Source: Meandrina meandrites | Taxonomy: Eukaryota > Cnidaria > Anthozoa > Scleractinia > Meandrinidae | Direction of reading: 5' to 3' | Length of the DNA: 64,000 nt | NCBI GenBank assembly: GCA_963693305.1 | Contig: OY855908.1 | Location: forward strand, 32,879,805-32,943,804 | Part shown: piece after piece, positions 1 to 13,094 of the stretch | Numbering within the stretch: position 1 is the first letter of the stretch | Layout of the letters: each line of letters begins with the position of its first letter | Position numbers and translations under genes: made by a program | Notes under the pieces: model-generated | What the model was told of the DNA's origin: nothing | What the model saw: only the letters and a program-made list of their open reading frames with translations | Databases searched by the model: none

Positions 1-1040
1 TCATCATTTTTTTTTCAGAATTATTTTGCGTTGCGACAAATGTTTTCCGGTTTGTTCAGCATGGAAACATGTTTTGTTCCCGCTCGTCTGGCCAAGGAAC
101 ATCATGAACAACTATGTGTCCTCGTTTGATTCAGTTGATTTCAGTTTTTAATCCGTCCAAACAAAACGAAGCAGATGAAATGCAAAATTACAATTTCAGG
201 ACGGGTGACTTTTGTTGTTACAGGATCTCAACAACATGTATTAACACGCTTTGTAAAGATTTGATAGTGTTAAAACTTTCAAAAAGGTGCTGATGACTTA
301 GTCACGTCCACATAAAATAAGTGTTACCTAAGAACAACAGCAAATATTTACATCAAAAACAAACCACCAGATTATATGAGTTAAACATTTATTAGGTGTC
401 ACTTTTTAAGAACGTTCAGGTTGAAAACAAAAAAAAATTAAAATAAAAACAAAAATTAAAAACTTACCTTATGAAGCAAATTACAGTCAGTCTCGTATTT
501 AAATGCAAGATTTTAACACTGTTTAACCAGTGTCACTGGATTTTCTTTCCAAGAAAATTATTTACATTTTAAAAAAGATGGTTTATTCAACAGTAATACT
601 ATGAATAGTAATACCTGTCGTAAATTGTAAAGGCGGTTTTGCTTTAACGTTTTGTAATAACGCACCTATCGAAAATTTATTTACAAAACAAAATATTAAC
701 ATTTTGTTACTTGGCTATTGTAGTAACCAGAGTTTGTTGTTCCTATGTGCGAGTCAATAGTTTCGTGGTGGTATTAGCTTTTGCAAAATCTTTTGTGCTT
801 TTTACATTCGAAATTTGCTTACTGTAAATTTGTCCCGTAAACTGATATAAACTATGTGTGCATGTTTGGGCAGACAAAAATGTGAGAAATACGCAATTAC
901 AATCCCTGCCAATGGCATGGATTGTTAAATGCATGTATTTAAATTCTATCTTAATACTGCTGGATGCCTTCGTAGTGAGTGTTGTTTAACGAATGTGCTG
1001 ATTGATGAATATGGTGGGCAGTGCAGTTTGTTTTTCAGAC

Positions 1041-1242
1041 CAACGAGAGGTTTTATACCAGCCAAAAGAACTTTTGAATTCTCGACCAATTTACTGTCGA
1101 CCAAAGCCCAGTACCTAAGATTACCATAAATTTCATTATTACTTTATTTTAAGTTGAAGTTTTTAGGTTCACGAGAGATTTACCAGCCAAAAGAGCTTTT
1201 GAATTCTCGACCAATTTACCGTCGAGTCCAAAGCCCAATACC
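1041..1242. repeat. Two tandem copies of a ~75 bp segment
   Basis: Copies at about 1041-1115 and 1170-1242 share the run from ACGAGAG through CCAGCCAAAAGA, TTTTGAATTCTCGACCAATT and CAAAGCCCA. They differ at scattered positions and by small indels, so the duplication is not recent. Short open frames across it are by-products of the repeat. Confidence 0.75.
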
Positions 1243-1725
1243 ATCCCCGGCCCGTCGGCTCTCTCTTCCCACTTCAATAATTGTTTACAGGCAGTCACAT
1301 AAACAGGCCATGCATATTCTCTATAGTCGCCCAGGTGGCATTCGTTCAGAGTTAAAATAGGCCCCGTCGTCGCCCAAGGGGCAAATACTAGAAAAACACA
1401 ATTTCTTTGGAAAACATCGTTTCTCGGTTGACAAGCTTTTGTGCTAATGACCTATCATAGAATTATAAAAGTTTAGGCCAAAAAGAAAAGTCGCTAATTA
1501 CTCAACACGGTCAAATGTTTGCTGACGTCTCTTATTTCTGTGCTAGAAATGCGGGGAATTATTGAAAACGTACCGTAAAATACGAAGAAACCTGCTCGGG
1601 AACACCGAAGAAATTCAGGAAGTCTTGTAATGTCAAGCATGAAAACACTTTCTTGAAATCCAGAACTGTTCGCCAGTTTTTTTTTTTTTTTTTTTTTTTT
1701 AACGGTGCGACCAACAAACAACCAT

Positions 1726-1815
1726 TAGCCTGTTCCAGGCGGTTAGTTTGGGCGCTTAAACGGCTTTTTTGTGCTACTCCGATCCCCAGCTAACCGATCG
1801 CCCGGAACAGGCTTA
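1726..1815. mobile_element. Short inverted-repeat element (MITE-like)
   Basis: The left end TAGCCTGTTCCAGGCGGTTA is matched in inverted orientation by the right end (TAACCGATCGCCCGGAACAG then GC), with about 25 bp of imperfect arm and a short spacer. It carries no coding sequence. Ends of this kind are usual for small non-autonomous DNA transposons; the superfamily cannot be told. Confidence 0.55.
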
Positions 1816-3012
1816 AAGATTTACAACCATGAAAAAACTGCCATGCATCTAACACTTCGTCGTGAGATCGATTTAATAAACAAGGCGTCGGAAACAGAAG
1901 AGGTTTGGCGTGGGCGGAGCAATTAATTTTACTAGATTCATCGGAAAACTCTTATTAATTGTAACTCTACATTATTGAAGAAGTATAGCTGCGTACGGCT
2001 TAGTGATTTCTGCTTTCAAGTTGCCTACCAAGACGACAAACAGCACAATTAGAAACCAACCGGTTCAAAAACGAAAACAAGTCTTCAACTACTTGTCGAA
2101 TATTTTCTATACATAATTTTCCAGCTTTGTCTTTCAGACAAGAAAAGTGATTCTTTTCAAGCAGATGCACTCTGAACCATGCGGGGGCCCAAAGTTTAGA
2201 AAGCGGCATTATCTTTGGTAGTCAGCGTGTCATTAAATATTACTAAATTCATGGCCACCGTTTTTCAATTTCATTGAAGCTATCGGCAAGTTGCAAAGAA
2301 CGATTACTTAATTGACAAAAAAATCGCAATTTTCGGCTTTTCTTTTTTACAAGCTGTCGATGTTTACAATCAACTTACGGATTGTGTTTGTGGCCTTACA
2401 GCCTTGCAAGAACACACAGGAAAATTCTACTAGGATTGACTCCATGGTTTATTTACACCCAACATTTAAGAAGATATTTTTGAAGAAAATCGAATGCAGA
2501 GTACTCCTTTAACACTACAGCAAGGCGAGTAGTAGGTATGTATGTGCGATACTTTATATTTACATCTTTCTTTAAGAACCGTGAAAAAACTATTTCACTG
2601 GGATTGAAATATGAATCTCAAAACCTGTTATGAATATTATAATTACAATTATAGTAAGGTATTTTTCCTTGTGAATATGCATATGAGGGCACGCTGCAGT
2701 ATTTAACTCAAATTTTATAATTTGTGTTTTTATGGAAGAAGTATTCTTTCCACAGTAAATTAGAACTTCATAATTAAGCAAAGCACTTTATGTAATAACA
2801 GCTAATTTTAACATTTTTATGTTCGCCAACTTGAAAACTTTTGTATCGTGTATGCTGTTTATCTTGCAAAAACCCTTTCCAAATCACGTTCCAGCCGATG
2901 AAGCATTTTAATCCGCAAAGCACTTCTATTTTGTACAACTATATCGACGCCAAACTTTTGTTAAAGATGACGTCAGTATAGTGTGCGACCATTTGACACA
3001 TCGCAACAACTA

Positions 3013-3329
3013 AGGCCCAGTTCAGACGTCGTGCTTCTGCCTCGCTCTACCGTGTTACTCGACTCTGGCACGGCAGGGATTCAAACGTCGCGCTTCTGCC
3101 GTGCCAAACGAAATTCATAAATTATATTAAATGTTTTTTGACGGGGGTAGTTATGGCGCCATTTTTGTTTGATCACCGTGGACTGATTATTACGTGACTC
3201 CAGTAAATCCTAAATTTGGCACGACTCCGGAAGCGACGTCTGAATCAGAGTCGTATTTGTGCCGTGCTACAGTCGAACCTACTGCAATTAAGTTCGGCAC
3301 GGCGGAAGCACGACGTCTGAGCTGGGCCC
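3013..3329. mobile_element. MITE with nested terminal and subterminal inverted repeats
   Basis: The left end reads GGCCCAGTTCAGACGTCGTG and the right end, inverted, reads GGCCCAGCTCAGACGTCGTG, continuing as matching arms. A second, inner pair built on the same CAGACGTCG/GCTTCTGCCGTGCC theme sits just inside, so the terminal motif appears four times. No clear target-site duplication is visible. The overlapping open frames on both strands are products of the repeat. Confidence 0.75.
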
Positions 3330-3895
3330 ACGATTCTTCTATCTTACCGTTTTTATTCAAATTTCCAAACCCCGGGACGAAATGAAACAAAAAAAATATT
3401 TTTTATTAAAAATGGTTTGAAGTATTTGAGTTGTAGTGAAAATGCCACGTCGGGTAGGTTAATATTTTTGGCGCCTGGAACTGTGAAACCACGACACATG
3501 GCTTACAAGAGTTTCTGGCTTTTTTTCGCAAACCGTCAATGTTAACAATCTTCTTGCGACCAGCCTTTCAGAAAAAAAAACACAATTGAATTCAACTAGA
3601 ATCGACTCCATGGTTTATTCATAAATTTCAATGCCTCGGCCGGGGAGGATTGAAACAAAAAGAATTATTTCAGTCAATAGCATTGTATTTGGAGTATTTT
3701 GAGTAAACATGTACAGAGAACTGTAAAATCCTTTTCAAATGTTTTGGGTAAACCACTGACAACCTTATTTTTTGCTTGCTTATGGCGACCTTCCTCTCGA
3801 GTCTGATTTCTATTATTTGAATCTTTCTTCGCTTTGAATCCTGCAAAGACCCTTTTTAAGCTCGCGATCGTGGTGTTGACTCTGAAAAAAAGCGT

Positions 3896-5745
3896 ACTCG
3901 GGGAACGAGATTTTATAAGCCTTATAAAAGTTCTAACTACAAAATTGGTGCAAGTATTGCTTGCAAGGGCTCAGATTCATGCTTGTTATGGCTATAGGCA
4001 CGAAAAGAAAATCACAACAAAGGCGATAAAGGTCATTATCTGCCAAGATATCTTCTTTCCGCAATGTTTTTGAAATTTTAGGTCCCCTGTGCAATCTATT
4101 ATTGATTTAATGTTACAATGAGTATAAAGTATCGGATATTTTGAGAAGAAATCACGGCGTTTGCTTCAGTTAAACAGCAGTTTTTCACTTTCTGACTTGT
4201 GGCGTGTATATTTTGGAAATATACCTTGCAAATAATAATAAAGAAAATACTCCGATTGCCTTTTTAAACTCGGGGAACGAGATTTTATAAGTTCTAACTA
4301 CAAGATTGGTGCAAGTTTTGCTTGCAAAGGCTCAGATTCATGCTCACTCCTATTTCGACAGAATTCAGCAGCTGGCTGCTACAGTAGTTACACTGAAGTT
4401 ATTCTCACTTCATACGACGTCATAATGTGCGTTTCTTTCCCGTCAATAGAATCTTTTGTCGACGTACTATACATTATTCTTTAGTTTCATTGGTGTGGCT
4501 TCAATACTCGTGGAGGAAACGCTCGTATAAAATGTTTGAATTCTTTTCGACTCTAGACCAAGAAAGCAAGAAATAGGTTGCAGTTGCTATGAGCCGCCAT
4601 CCATTAAAACTCAACCGTATTCTAATAAAAAACCGCGAAACTGATTCTCGGTTCTCCCATTGCTTTCTGTTTGTTAAATAGAAACCAAATTTGTCTATTT
4701 AGTTTGGCTTCACCAAGCTTGGTTTCGTTCCAACTTTACTCATAGGTATTATGGAGGAAATAATACAAAAAAAAAAAAGAAAAGTTGGAAAATAAGCTGT
4801 TTAAATTAAATCATTTAGACTTGTAATGTCTATCCACTATGGGTGGTTGGTGACATGCGTAGCAAATAATTACATCAAATTAGTTGGCAGATTGGTTGTG
4901 GCTTCACCAAATATTCGGTGAACACGGGAGAGATCAATACCTCAACAATTTGGCATTATCCACTTATTTTGTCTATATAATAAAGTTCACAGACATTTTG
5001 TCTACAAGGCACATTCCACAAACATAGCCTGTAGATGATGTTTCTCGTGAACTGACTGTTGCGCTCGATTTCTATATAAATTCGTTATATTTCTTTACAT
5101 GATTGGTAGGTAAGATAACAATTATATAGGACAAAGGGAATTCTCTTCGTCTATCTGATCTGCAATCACTGGTGGCATTGTTAAAATATTAATAGCTGTG
5201 ACAATACTCGCGGGTACATTAAGATGTTTGTTTGAATAATAAGTGGCCGCAGTTAAATGCAATCAATAGTGTAGGACAATCCGAGTTCTAAAAACAACAT
5301 TAGTTTACGCGCCAGCTGTGCTCCGCTTTTTAAGATCGCCATCCTGGCTTTTCGGATATGTTCACCGTCACAAGTACCACATGGACAGAAAGAAGATGAT
5401 AAAAGTAATCATTTAATACGAGAAACTGAAGAGGGAAAGCGTTATTTTAGAATTAAATGCAGAGATGAAAACTATTATGGCTATAGGCACGAAATGAAAA
5501 TCACAACAAGGGCGATAAAGGTCACTATCTGCTGAGATATCTTCCATTCGCAGTGGTTTGAAATTTTAGGTGCCCTGTCCAATCAATTATTCATTTAATG
5601 TAGTTACAAACAGTGCGAAGTATCGGATATTTTGTGACGAAATCACGGCGTCTGCTTCAGTTAAACAGCAACTTATCACTTTCTGACTTTTGGCGTGGAT
5701 ATTTTGGAAATATATCTTGCGAATTAAAAAAACTGCTCCGATTGC
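3896..5745. repeat. Segmental duplication upstream of the receptor gene
   Basis: The segment 3896-4260 is repeated as two pieces, 4269-4345 and 5472-5745. The first piece shares GGGGAACGAGATTTTATAAG and GCTCAGATTCATGCT; the second shares TTATGGCTATAGGCACGAAA, AAGTATCGGATATTTTG and CACTTTCTGACTT. The second copy is interrupted by about 1.1 kb (4346-5471) that has no counterpart in the first. Either something inserted into copy 2 or copy 1 lost it. Neither copy has coding potential I recognise. It ends under 300 bp from the receptor start codon. Confidence 0.8.
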
Positions 5746-6017
5746 TTTCTTCTTTTAATTAAGGCGTTGATTTGTATACAGTCAGAGTTCGATATCATAG
5801 CTCTCTTTGTCATGAATAATTGAACAGTGGCAAATTCTTAATGGCATCACATTTCTCATTGGTTATAGTGGTTTTCTTAAGATTTATATTTAATGCGATT
5901 CGGTAAAATATAAAGCCCTAGTTTATCCTAAAATTTGAAGTCTTCAACAGGCCTTTTAAAGACAACTACTTTTCTATAAAACTCTAAAAACGTACTTTTT
6001 TCTTTATAAGGAAGACT

Positions 6018-9000
6018 ATGGAAAAACTCAGTGGCCTCAACTTGAGAGTTGTATTCATTGCGTTTCTTTGCTACGCTAGCGCAAGGTAAGTTGAATTATT
6101 ATATTGCTTGCATTAACAATAATCGGGCACTGTTTTAATTTTACGAAGTGTAATGTACATTGAACAAAATGGTTTAACACCTTTGCTGATGCATGGGCGG
6201 TTATTTTTATGTCTTACACAAATACACTGAGCCTTTGATTAGATTTATTGTGTCGCGATGATTCCCACTGTCAATACGTTGTGGTGATCGAGTTATTGTT
6301 AAACCTTGTGAGCATAACAAGAAGACTCGACGTCTCATTTTGAATTAGTTAAAGGGCAAACACGGGAGCCCTGCAGTTCATTGAACGGGCGATACGGCAA
6401 ATACAATTAAAAGATAAACTACAAATCTAATTTAATGTAAGTCAGAATATAATATTGAAAGTGCTACACTGAATAACGTTTCTTCAAGTTCAGTAGAAAA
6501 GACAATAATATTAGAACTAAATTAGTCAGATATTCTGTTTTCCGACTACCGTAGACAATCAAACATTTGCTATCACTTTCTGGCGAAGAATTCCTGTCAC
6601 CCGCTGCCGTACTTAGCCCTTAGGTAGAACGGTTCCAATATCGTTTCAATTTACGTTCTCAAACATTGTTTAGAGGCAGCTTTAGACCAGTTCTGATAAC
6701 TCTGTTAGACATGCTTGATCAGGTTGGTACATTTTAGACGAAATTTCGAAATTTTGTCCTACGACTCCAATATGTTCCAACATTTTCAAAAACACCGAGT
6801 AATTTTGACTTTTTACTACAAGCTCTTACAGAAAGGTTGCCAAAATGCAAACTTCGAACTTTATCAGTCGTGGCGTGGGCAGAACATGCTTCAACATCTC
6901 ACCAAACCAATTTGCCACGTTAGCAATTGTTATTGGACGTGGTTGAACAAAATATCGTGATTTGTCAGTAGCGAGCAGATTAACGTCGGGATTATTTGCC
7001 AAAGCCGAAGGCTGAGGCAAATAACATGTTGATATGCTTGCCACTGACAAATCACGATATCATGTTTGCAAAAACTGAGTTCAATAATTGTTTTATTATT
7101 CCATCACTGAATTTGCTTTGCACAATTACCTTCAGAAACCGGGAGGCGGGCGTGACTTTGCCTTCGACGATACGATGGTCTTCATCCAATTCTCTTTCTT
7201 TTAGATATACTACTGTACCTAAATGTATTATTCCACTTTTGGGCCATTTTACCAAATTAGGGCAAAAGAACGCGCAAAATGTGCCACGTTATTACACTGT
7301 AGAGCAGAGCAAAAATACGGACTGAAAGCGGAGCGACAAAATGGCCGAACCAAACTTTATTTCTTTAGCGGAATAATAAATCCCTTATTCGATTGTTTAA
7401 CATATAATACGAGAGGACATCATGCTCATTGTTCGTATTTTTCCTCGCGCCTTCACACTACTCGCAAAATATCAGCTAATATCCGTTCGTATTATACGTT
7501 AAACCATCAAATAAATCAAGTATCAAGAGAAAATAAGAGAACAAAGTAAGAGCGAGAGTGTCTATTGAGATTCTGTTATCCATATTTTTTTATATCATGG
7601 GAAGGAATAATAAATCAGTTTTCCTGTAACATACATACTACCAGGGAAACCTAAGGGGACAGGCTCTTTATTGTATCTGGAATGCAAAGGAAATTTATAA
7701 GGCCGGAGTATGTTTGTGGTACGTAGAATTAGGTACAAGAATCCGCTTGTCTAATTAAACACGAGCAAATGTTCCTTGACAAGTATTCTTTCTCCATATG
7801 CACGTAAAAACATAGAAAAATAAAACAAAAAACTAGTTCATGTAGTTACGAAGCAAATCAGTCAAATCGTGCTGGTGTGCACGGCTGTACGGCTGTACGG
7901 TACTGGGAAATTCCACCGAATAAATAGCAAAGAAAAGATTGTGTTGCTTTGGAAGAAACACTTGTCTAGGAGAACGTCTTTTTAGCTTTACACAGACGAG
8001 CAAATACCACCAGTGAACCAAAACCTGGCAAGGGAATGCTCCACGTTGCTAGCGATAATTTTTTGTCTCTGTGTTAACGGAGCTCATTTGGAGCGATTTC
8101 AGGGAGTATTCTCGATCGAGAAAAGGTCGAAATGGTTGTATCTTTCCTTAATTATTTTTCGTCCAGCTAAGTCGTTTCTTTATGTAATTGTATATTTCTA
8201 ATTTTTCGTCGACTTTACTTCTTTTATGGCGTCGTTAAATCAGCGAAACTTATACAACAAGTTCCGTCCAAAATCCGCCATTTTTGGATTCTAAGAATTC
8301 CAAATTGCCAAATAATCAGTCTAAAAATAATATAAGGATGCTAAAACAGTAACGGTATTGGTAAAATATATTTGAAGGAACTTTGAAAAACGCAGTAGCC
8401 CTCTAATTTCAGCTTGACAAATCGAAATGTGAATAAAAAATTCACTTTATTTACACAAAGTTATACAAAAATAAGAAAAGAATACCTGCAAATACAACCA
8501 TTTTATACAAAGGGCAAAGTTAAGGTACAGTAAACATGATTTTAGAAAAAAGTACCAAACCCCATTGCTTGAACATTTTGAAAGTTACACAATTATGGAT
8601 CCACACAGCTCCCTCCACACCCTCTCATCACCACCATAACCGAGAAATTTCAATACGTTCGCCGTCAAGTTAGAATCACCAATAGTTGTATGTAAAGTTA
8701 CCTCACGTAAAATTCATTCCACGTTGTTGCTAGCACCTCAATTTTTTAATCACTTAGTGGAACCGGCCAAACAGACGCAACACTTAAACACAACACATCG
8801 CAAAATGTTGCACGCGTTTGGCCACCCTGTTGCAACATGGTGGATGATGTTGAATCAAGGTTGAAAATGGTCCAATTTTTCTCTCAAAATCTTGTAACAT
8901 TTTTGGATAATGCACGATGTCGTACTCTTTCAATCTTGTCCCGAAAGGCCGTGATCCTTCTGGCCTGTGCCAGGGATCAAGACCTATGGGCTTGACTGAA

Positions 9001-12000
9001 CCCGCTAAAAGACGGCCAAATCTGATTGGCTGTTAAGAACTTGTTCATTTCATAAGATTTCATCCAAAATCTCCGGCACATGCGCACAATTAAACCGAAA
9101 CCAGATATTTCCGGTTCCTGTTTTATGAATCGCCCAGAGCCTTTGCTTTTCCGTACCACTGGTCAAGGGGGATATAGGTTCCGGTGTACGTTTGGCCACA
9201 TTCCTGCAACACTGTTGCGCCAGAGCATGCGCAGTAGTTTGATTCGCTACCACCATGTTGCAACATATTGCAACAGGGTGGCCAGACGTGTGCAACATCT
9301 TGTGCACAACAATATTAATGTTGCGCTGAAATGTTGCGTGCGTTTGGCCAGCTGCTTCACAAAATCTCACAACATTTCCCAACAATGTTGCGACCATCTT
9401 CTCGGCCTCACCCCATGTCTTCCCGATGCTCTCCAGCTCGTTGACTACTGTTCCCGCCAAGACTGCTTTGGTATACGAGTATTTTTGTTCTTACCTAATT
9501 ATTCTTACCCCACAAGTGCCAACCAGGCTGAACGTTCTTTTTTGTAAACATCAGGGAGAGGAACAAGACCGTATCTGAAATTCTCGACGGACTCTTAATG
9601 AAAGAACGATACGATTCAAGATTAAGACCACATTATGATGGTAAGTTCCTTGTATATGATCTACTTTATTAATATTATTATTATTATTGGCTATGAAGAA
9701 ACAAGAAAAGACAGTATAGGATGAAAGGACTTTTGGGGCTTCAACTCAGAAGATTAAGTAGTCTTCAGTGGCTGATCCAGGGGAAGGACCAGAGGGCCCT
9801 TCCCCCCCCCCCCCCCCCCCCCGCCCTCTTTATTATTTTTTTTCGAAAATAGCGCATTTTCTTTGATCTGCCGGAATTATCTTCGCAGAATTCAGCATTA
9901 GTCAAGCCTTCAAAAGCGGCTCCCTCCCCTCCCCCCCCCCCGCCCCCTCCCTCCCCCCTTAACAGTGAAGGTCAGTATCCGCCACTGGTCTTACTTTCTT
10001 AGTGATTCTCAGTATTTTTTTTCCAATCGAGGGTCTGTGGTTATTTTTATAAGATCATAATGAGTTAGCTCTCATTATACGCGTAAGATTTACCTACTTT
10101 CTCTTACACATGTACAATAACTATGTAACGTTTCATCGGAAACGTTCTTGCAAAAGCTTCAAAACGACTAAAGTGAACATAAAAATATTTAATTGATTGA
10201 TTGACTGATTGATTGACAGGTGGGCCAGTGGAAGTGACAGTTGGCTTCTGGGTCCTTTCGATCGATACTATTAATGTGGTAGACATGGTAAGGCGTTAGT
10301 TTTTATAACTAATAAAAGCAAATTATGGCTACCGGAAGATATTCCATATTACCCAATAAAACTGACTCGGTATGCTTTTTTTTCAATGAGCGGGTCGCAT
10401 TTTTTTTGGAAAAAGTTAAAATGATAGCAACAAACTGAGTGAATAGAAAGACTAGAGTGAAACAGCCAATTGCTTGGGCGACATGAAAAAGGTTATAACT
10501 GGATGTTATATAGAAAAAGGCCAAAATTGTGGGTATAGATTCGTGAGCAGCGACTGGCTTTGTAGCGCCTAAAGAGTTTTAGAGCAACGCCTTTGTTTTG
10601 AGTGGTCAGGAAAAAGATACAAAGCTATTGAAATCAATTAAAATCTTACGTAATCGTACTTAAATTTTGGCCCTGTCCCTTTTTACTCTACAATGGCTAA
10701 AATCTATTGTGAAAGAAAGGCATCTTTCAGTGAGTCTGCTACTTGGTAAAAAAATGTCTTGGTTTTACCAACATTGGTTGCACCAGCGATTTTCCGCATA
10801 ATACCCCGTTCCCAAATCTCATCATCATCATCATCGTTCGCAAAGTGTTTTGCTTTTGTCATAATCAAAGACAAGAAACCTAAACTGAACATTCAATCAG
10901 ACTCAATCAAAGCAAAGCTGTAACATTGTATTGGATTTTAATCACATAATATAAAACAAGACTTTCACACGCATTTTTGTATTATATAAAGAACTCAAAA
11001 AAATCTGACTTAAGTTACACGAATTTGAAAATGATGAGTGAGTCATTGAAACGTCATTCGAAACTACTGTCGCTAATTTTTATTCTTAACATAATTAACA
11101 TATTGATCATCCATAAACGGGTCATAATAGACTGCGTATGGCAAGCGTCCCCCGTGCGAGCGAGCGAAGAGCTATTGTGGTCGCGTGCGAGCGAAGACTT
11201 TGGTCGCGCGAAAATTGGAGTAAGAGCAAAACTCTTCGCGCGACCAGAATCTTCGCTCGCACGCGACCACAATAGCTCTTCGCTTGCACGGGAACACTTG
11301 CTACGCAGACTAGGGTAATACTGATGCTTTAAAAGACTTCTTTAACTTTTCCATTGTACAGGACTTTTCCCTGGATATCTTCCTTCGCCAAGCATGGAAA
11401 GATGAACGTCTTGACCACGGACTCAACAAAACCATGTTCCTTAGTAACTTTGTGATGGATCGCATCTGGAAGCCTGATTCATATTTTGTGAACGCAAAGC
11501 ACGGATCCTTTCATAAAGTCACTACCGACAATGTGATGATCATGATCATGCCGGGAGGAATCGTCAACTATAACGCTAGGTACTAATATAAATTATTTTA
11601 GTATCACCCAACTAGTGGACTAATGCAAATTCTGCATTTTGATTGACTGCGCTACTAGAGGACTATTAGTAATAGTCATCGAGTAGCGAAATTCGTGACG
11701 CTTTCTTTCGTTTTATTCCCAAGTAAATCTTTCTTCAACTTGCATTTGTTAACTTTATTATTGCTTTTTCTGACCGACTAGTTGGGTGATACTAAAACAA
11801 TTAGACCCTTTGCCCTCAAGGGCCACGGGTCAGTAGCCAAAATAATTCTTTAAGGCATCGATTAGTTTACAAGTTATCTGATAATTTAACGGGGCTCTCC
11901 TCGAAAAGCCCGAAAGAGATTGCTAGTAATTCCCATCCATTCTTGAATCTGTATTTTATATAAAGGTTGATTGATTGATTAAATGAGAATCCAAAAAATC

Positions 12001-13012
12001 ATTAAAAGAACAATTATTGTGGTAGTGTTGAATATGATTTGCTAAGCTAGCTCGTGATATAAAGTTTCCCTGAAGATTTTCTTGTGAGAAGGGTATTTTT
12101 AGCTTAAGAAGCCATGACATCACGAGGTAGCGGCAGGTGCGAACAGGCCACTTTTTCAGGCTCCAGGTCATGACGCGCGGAAAAAGCAAACATTTACCTT
12201 CGTTAAGATCTTACTCGTTCAATACACACACAGAATCTCTCTTTTTCTTCCTGTTTATTTTTGTTGCTATATATACTAGCATTTCTACCGACATTATCCT
12301 TTTTGTCTGTCTAGAGTCACGATCAAAGCAGCCTGTCCAATGGATCTCAGAAAGTTTCCCATGGACACCCAGCTCTGTCCATTGGTAATTGAAAGCTGTA
12401 AGTTTTGTTTTCTTCCTGCTTAATTAGGACTGTTTAATTAAGGTCTTCAATGTGTATGAACGATAATCTGGGCTTCTTTACGGACGAATTCGTTGTTTAC
12501 GTTGGACTGTTTGCCCGCGGAAAAGAATAACATCTAGCCCGTAGATCACGGTTGGAATGGACATTGCAAGAGATAATATCAGAGCTGCTAAAAAAACCGT
12601 CATGCACTCTCAAAGGAAATATTGCGATAACGCTGAAAACAAAATAAAAACATGAAACAAACAGCGGTAATAAACATTGTGAAAAATCGCATTTTACTAA
12701 CTTGACGTTTCGTATGCTATGCAACATACATTTTCAAAAGTATGACCGTTACAAAATTCAACGACTATTATATATTGTTATGAAAAGGGTCTGGAACCTA
12801 GACTGAGACAATTGATCAACAGCAGTAACTTAATATTATCGCTTAGGTTAATAGAGCAACAACCTCTCACTGCCAACGTTGGCATTTAATGAGGGTTGTA
12901 GCTCTTGAATGAATAAGGTCTTTATTACCGCTGTTTGTTTCATGTTTTTAATCAAGTTACGATGGCCTAAAAACAAGAGTCTATAAAATCTTATAAGCTA
13001 TTCTCGAATTAC

Positions 13013-13094
<82 letters not shown>

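Larger units (their letters stand above)
1..3012. other. AT-rich intergenic DNA, no gene seen
   Basis: Open frames here are all under about 80 codons, lack recognisable domains and are not bounded by convincing splice sites. The region holds a two-copy tandem duplication near 1041-1242, a T tract at 1679-1700 and a small inverted-repeat element at 1726-1815, listed separately. I see nothing else in it. Confidence 0.6.

Noticed and set aside
9050..9547. Open frames of 136 and 155 codons on both strands
   Set aside because: They overlap each other and the TIR of the MITE at 8763-9352, and show no domain or splice link to the receptor.
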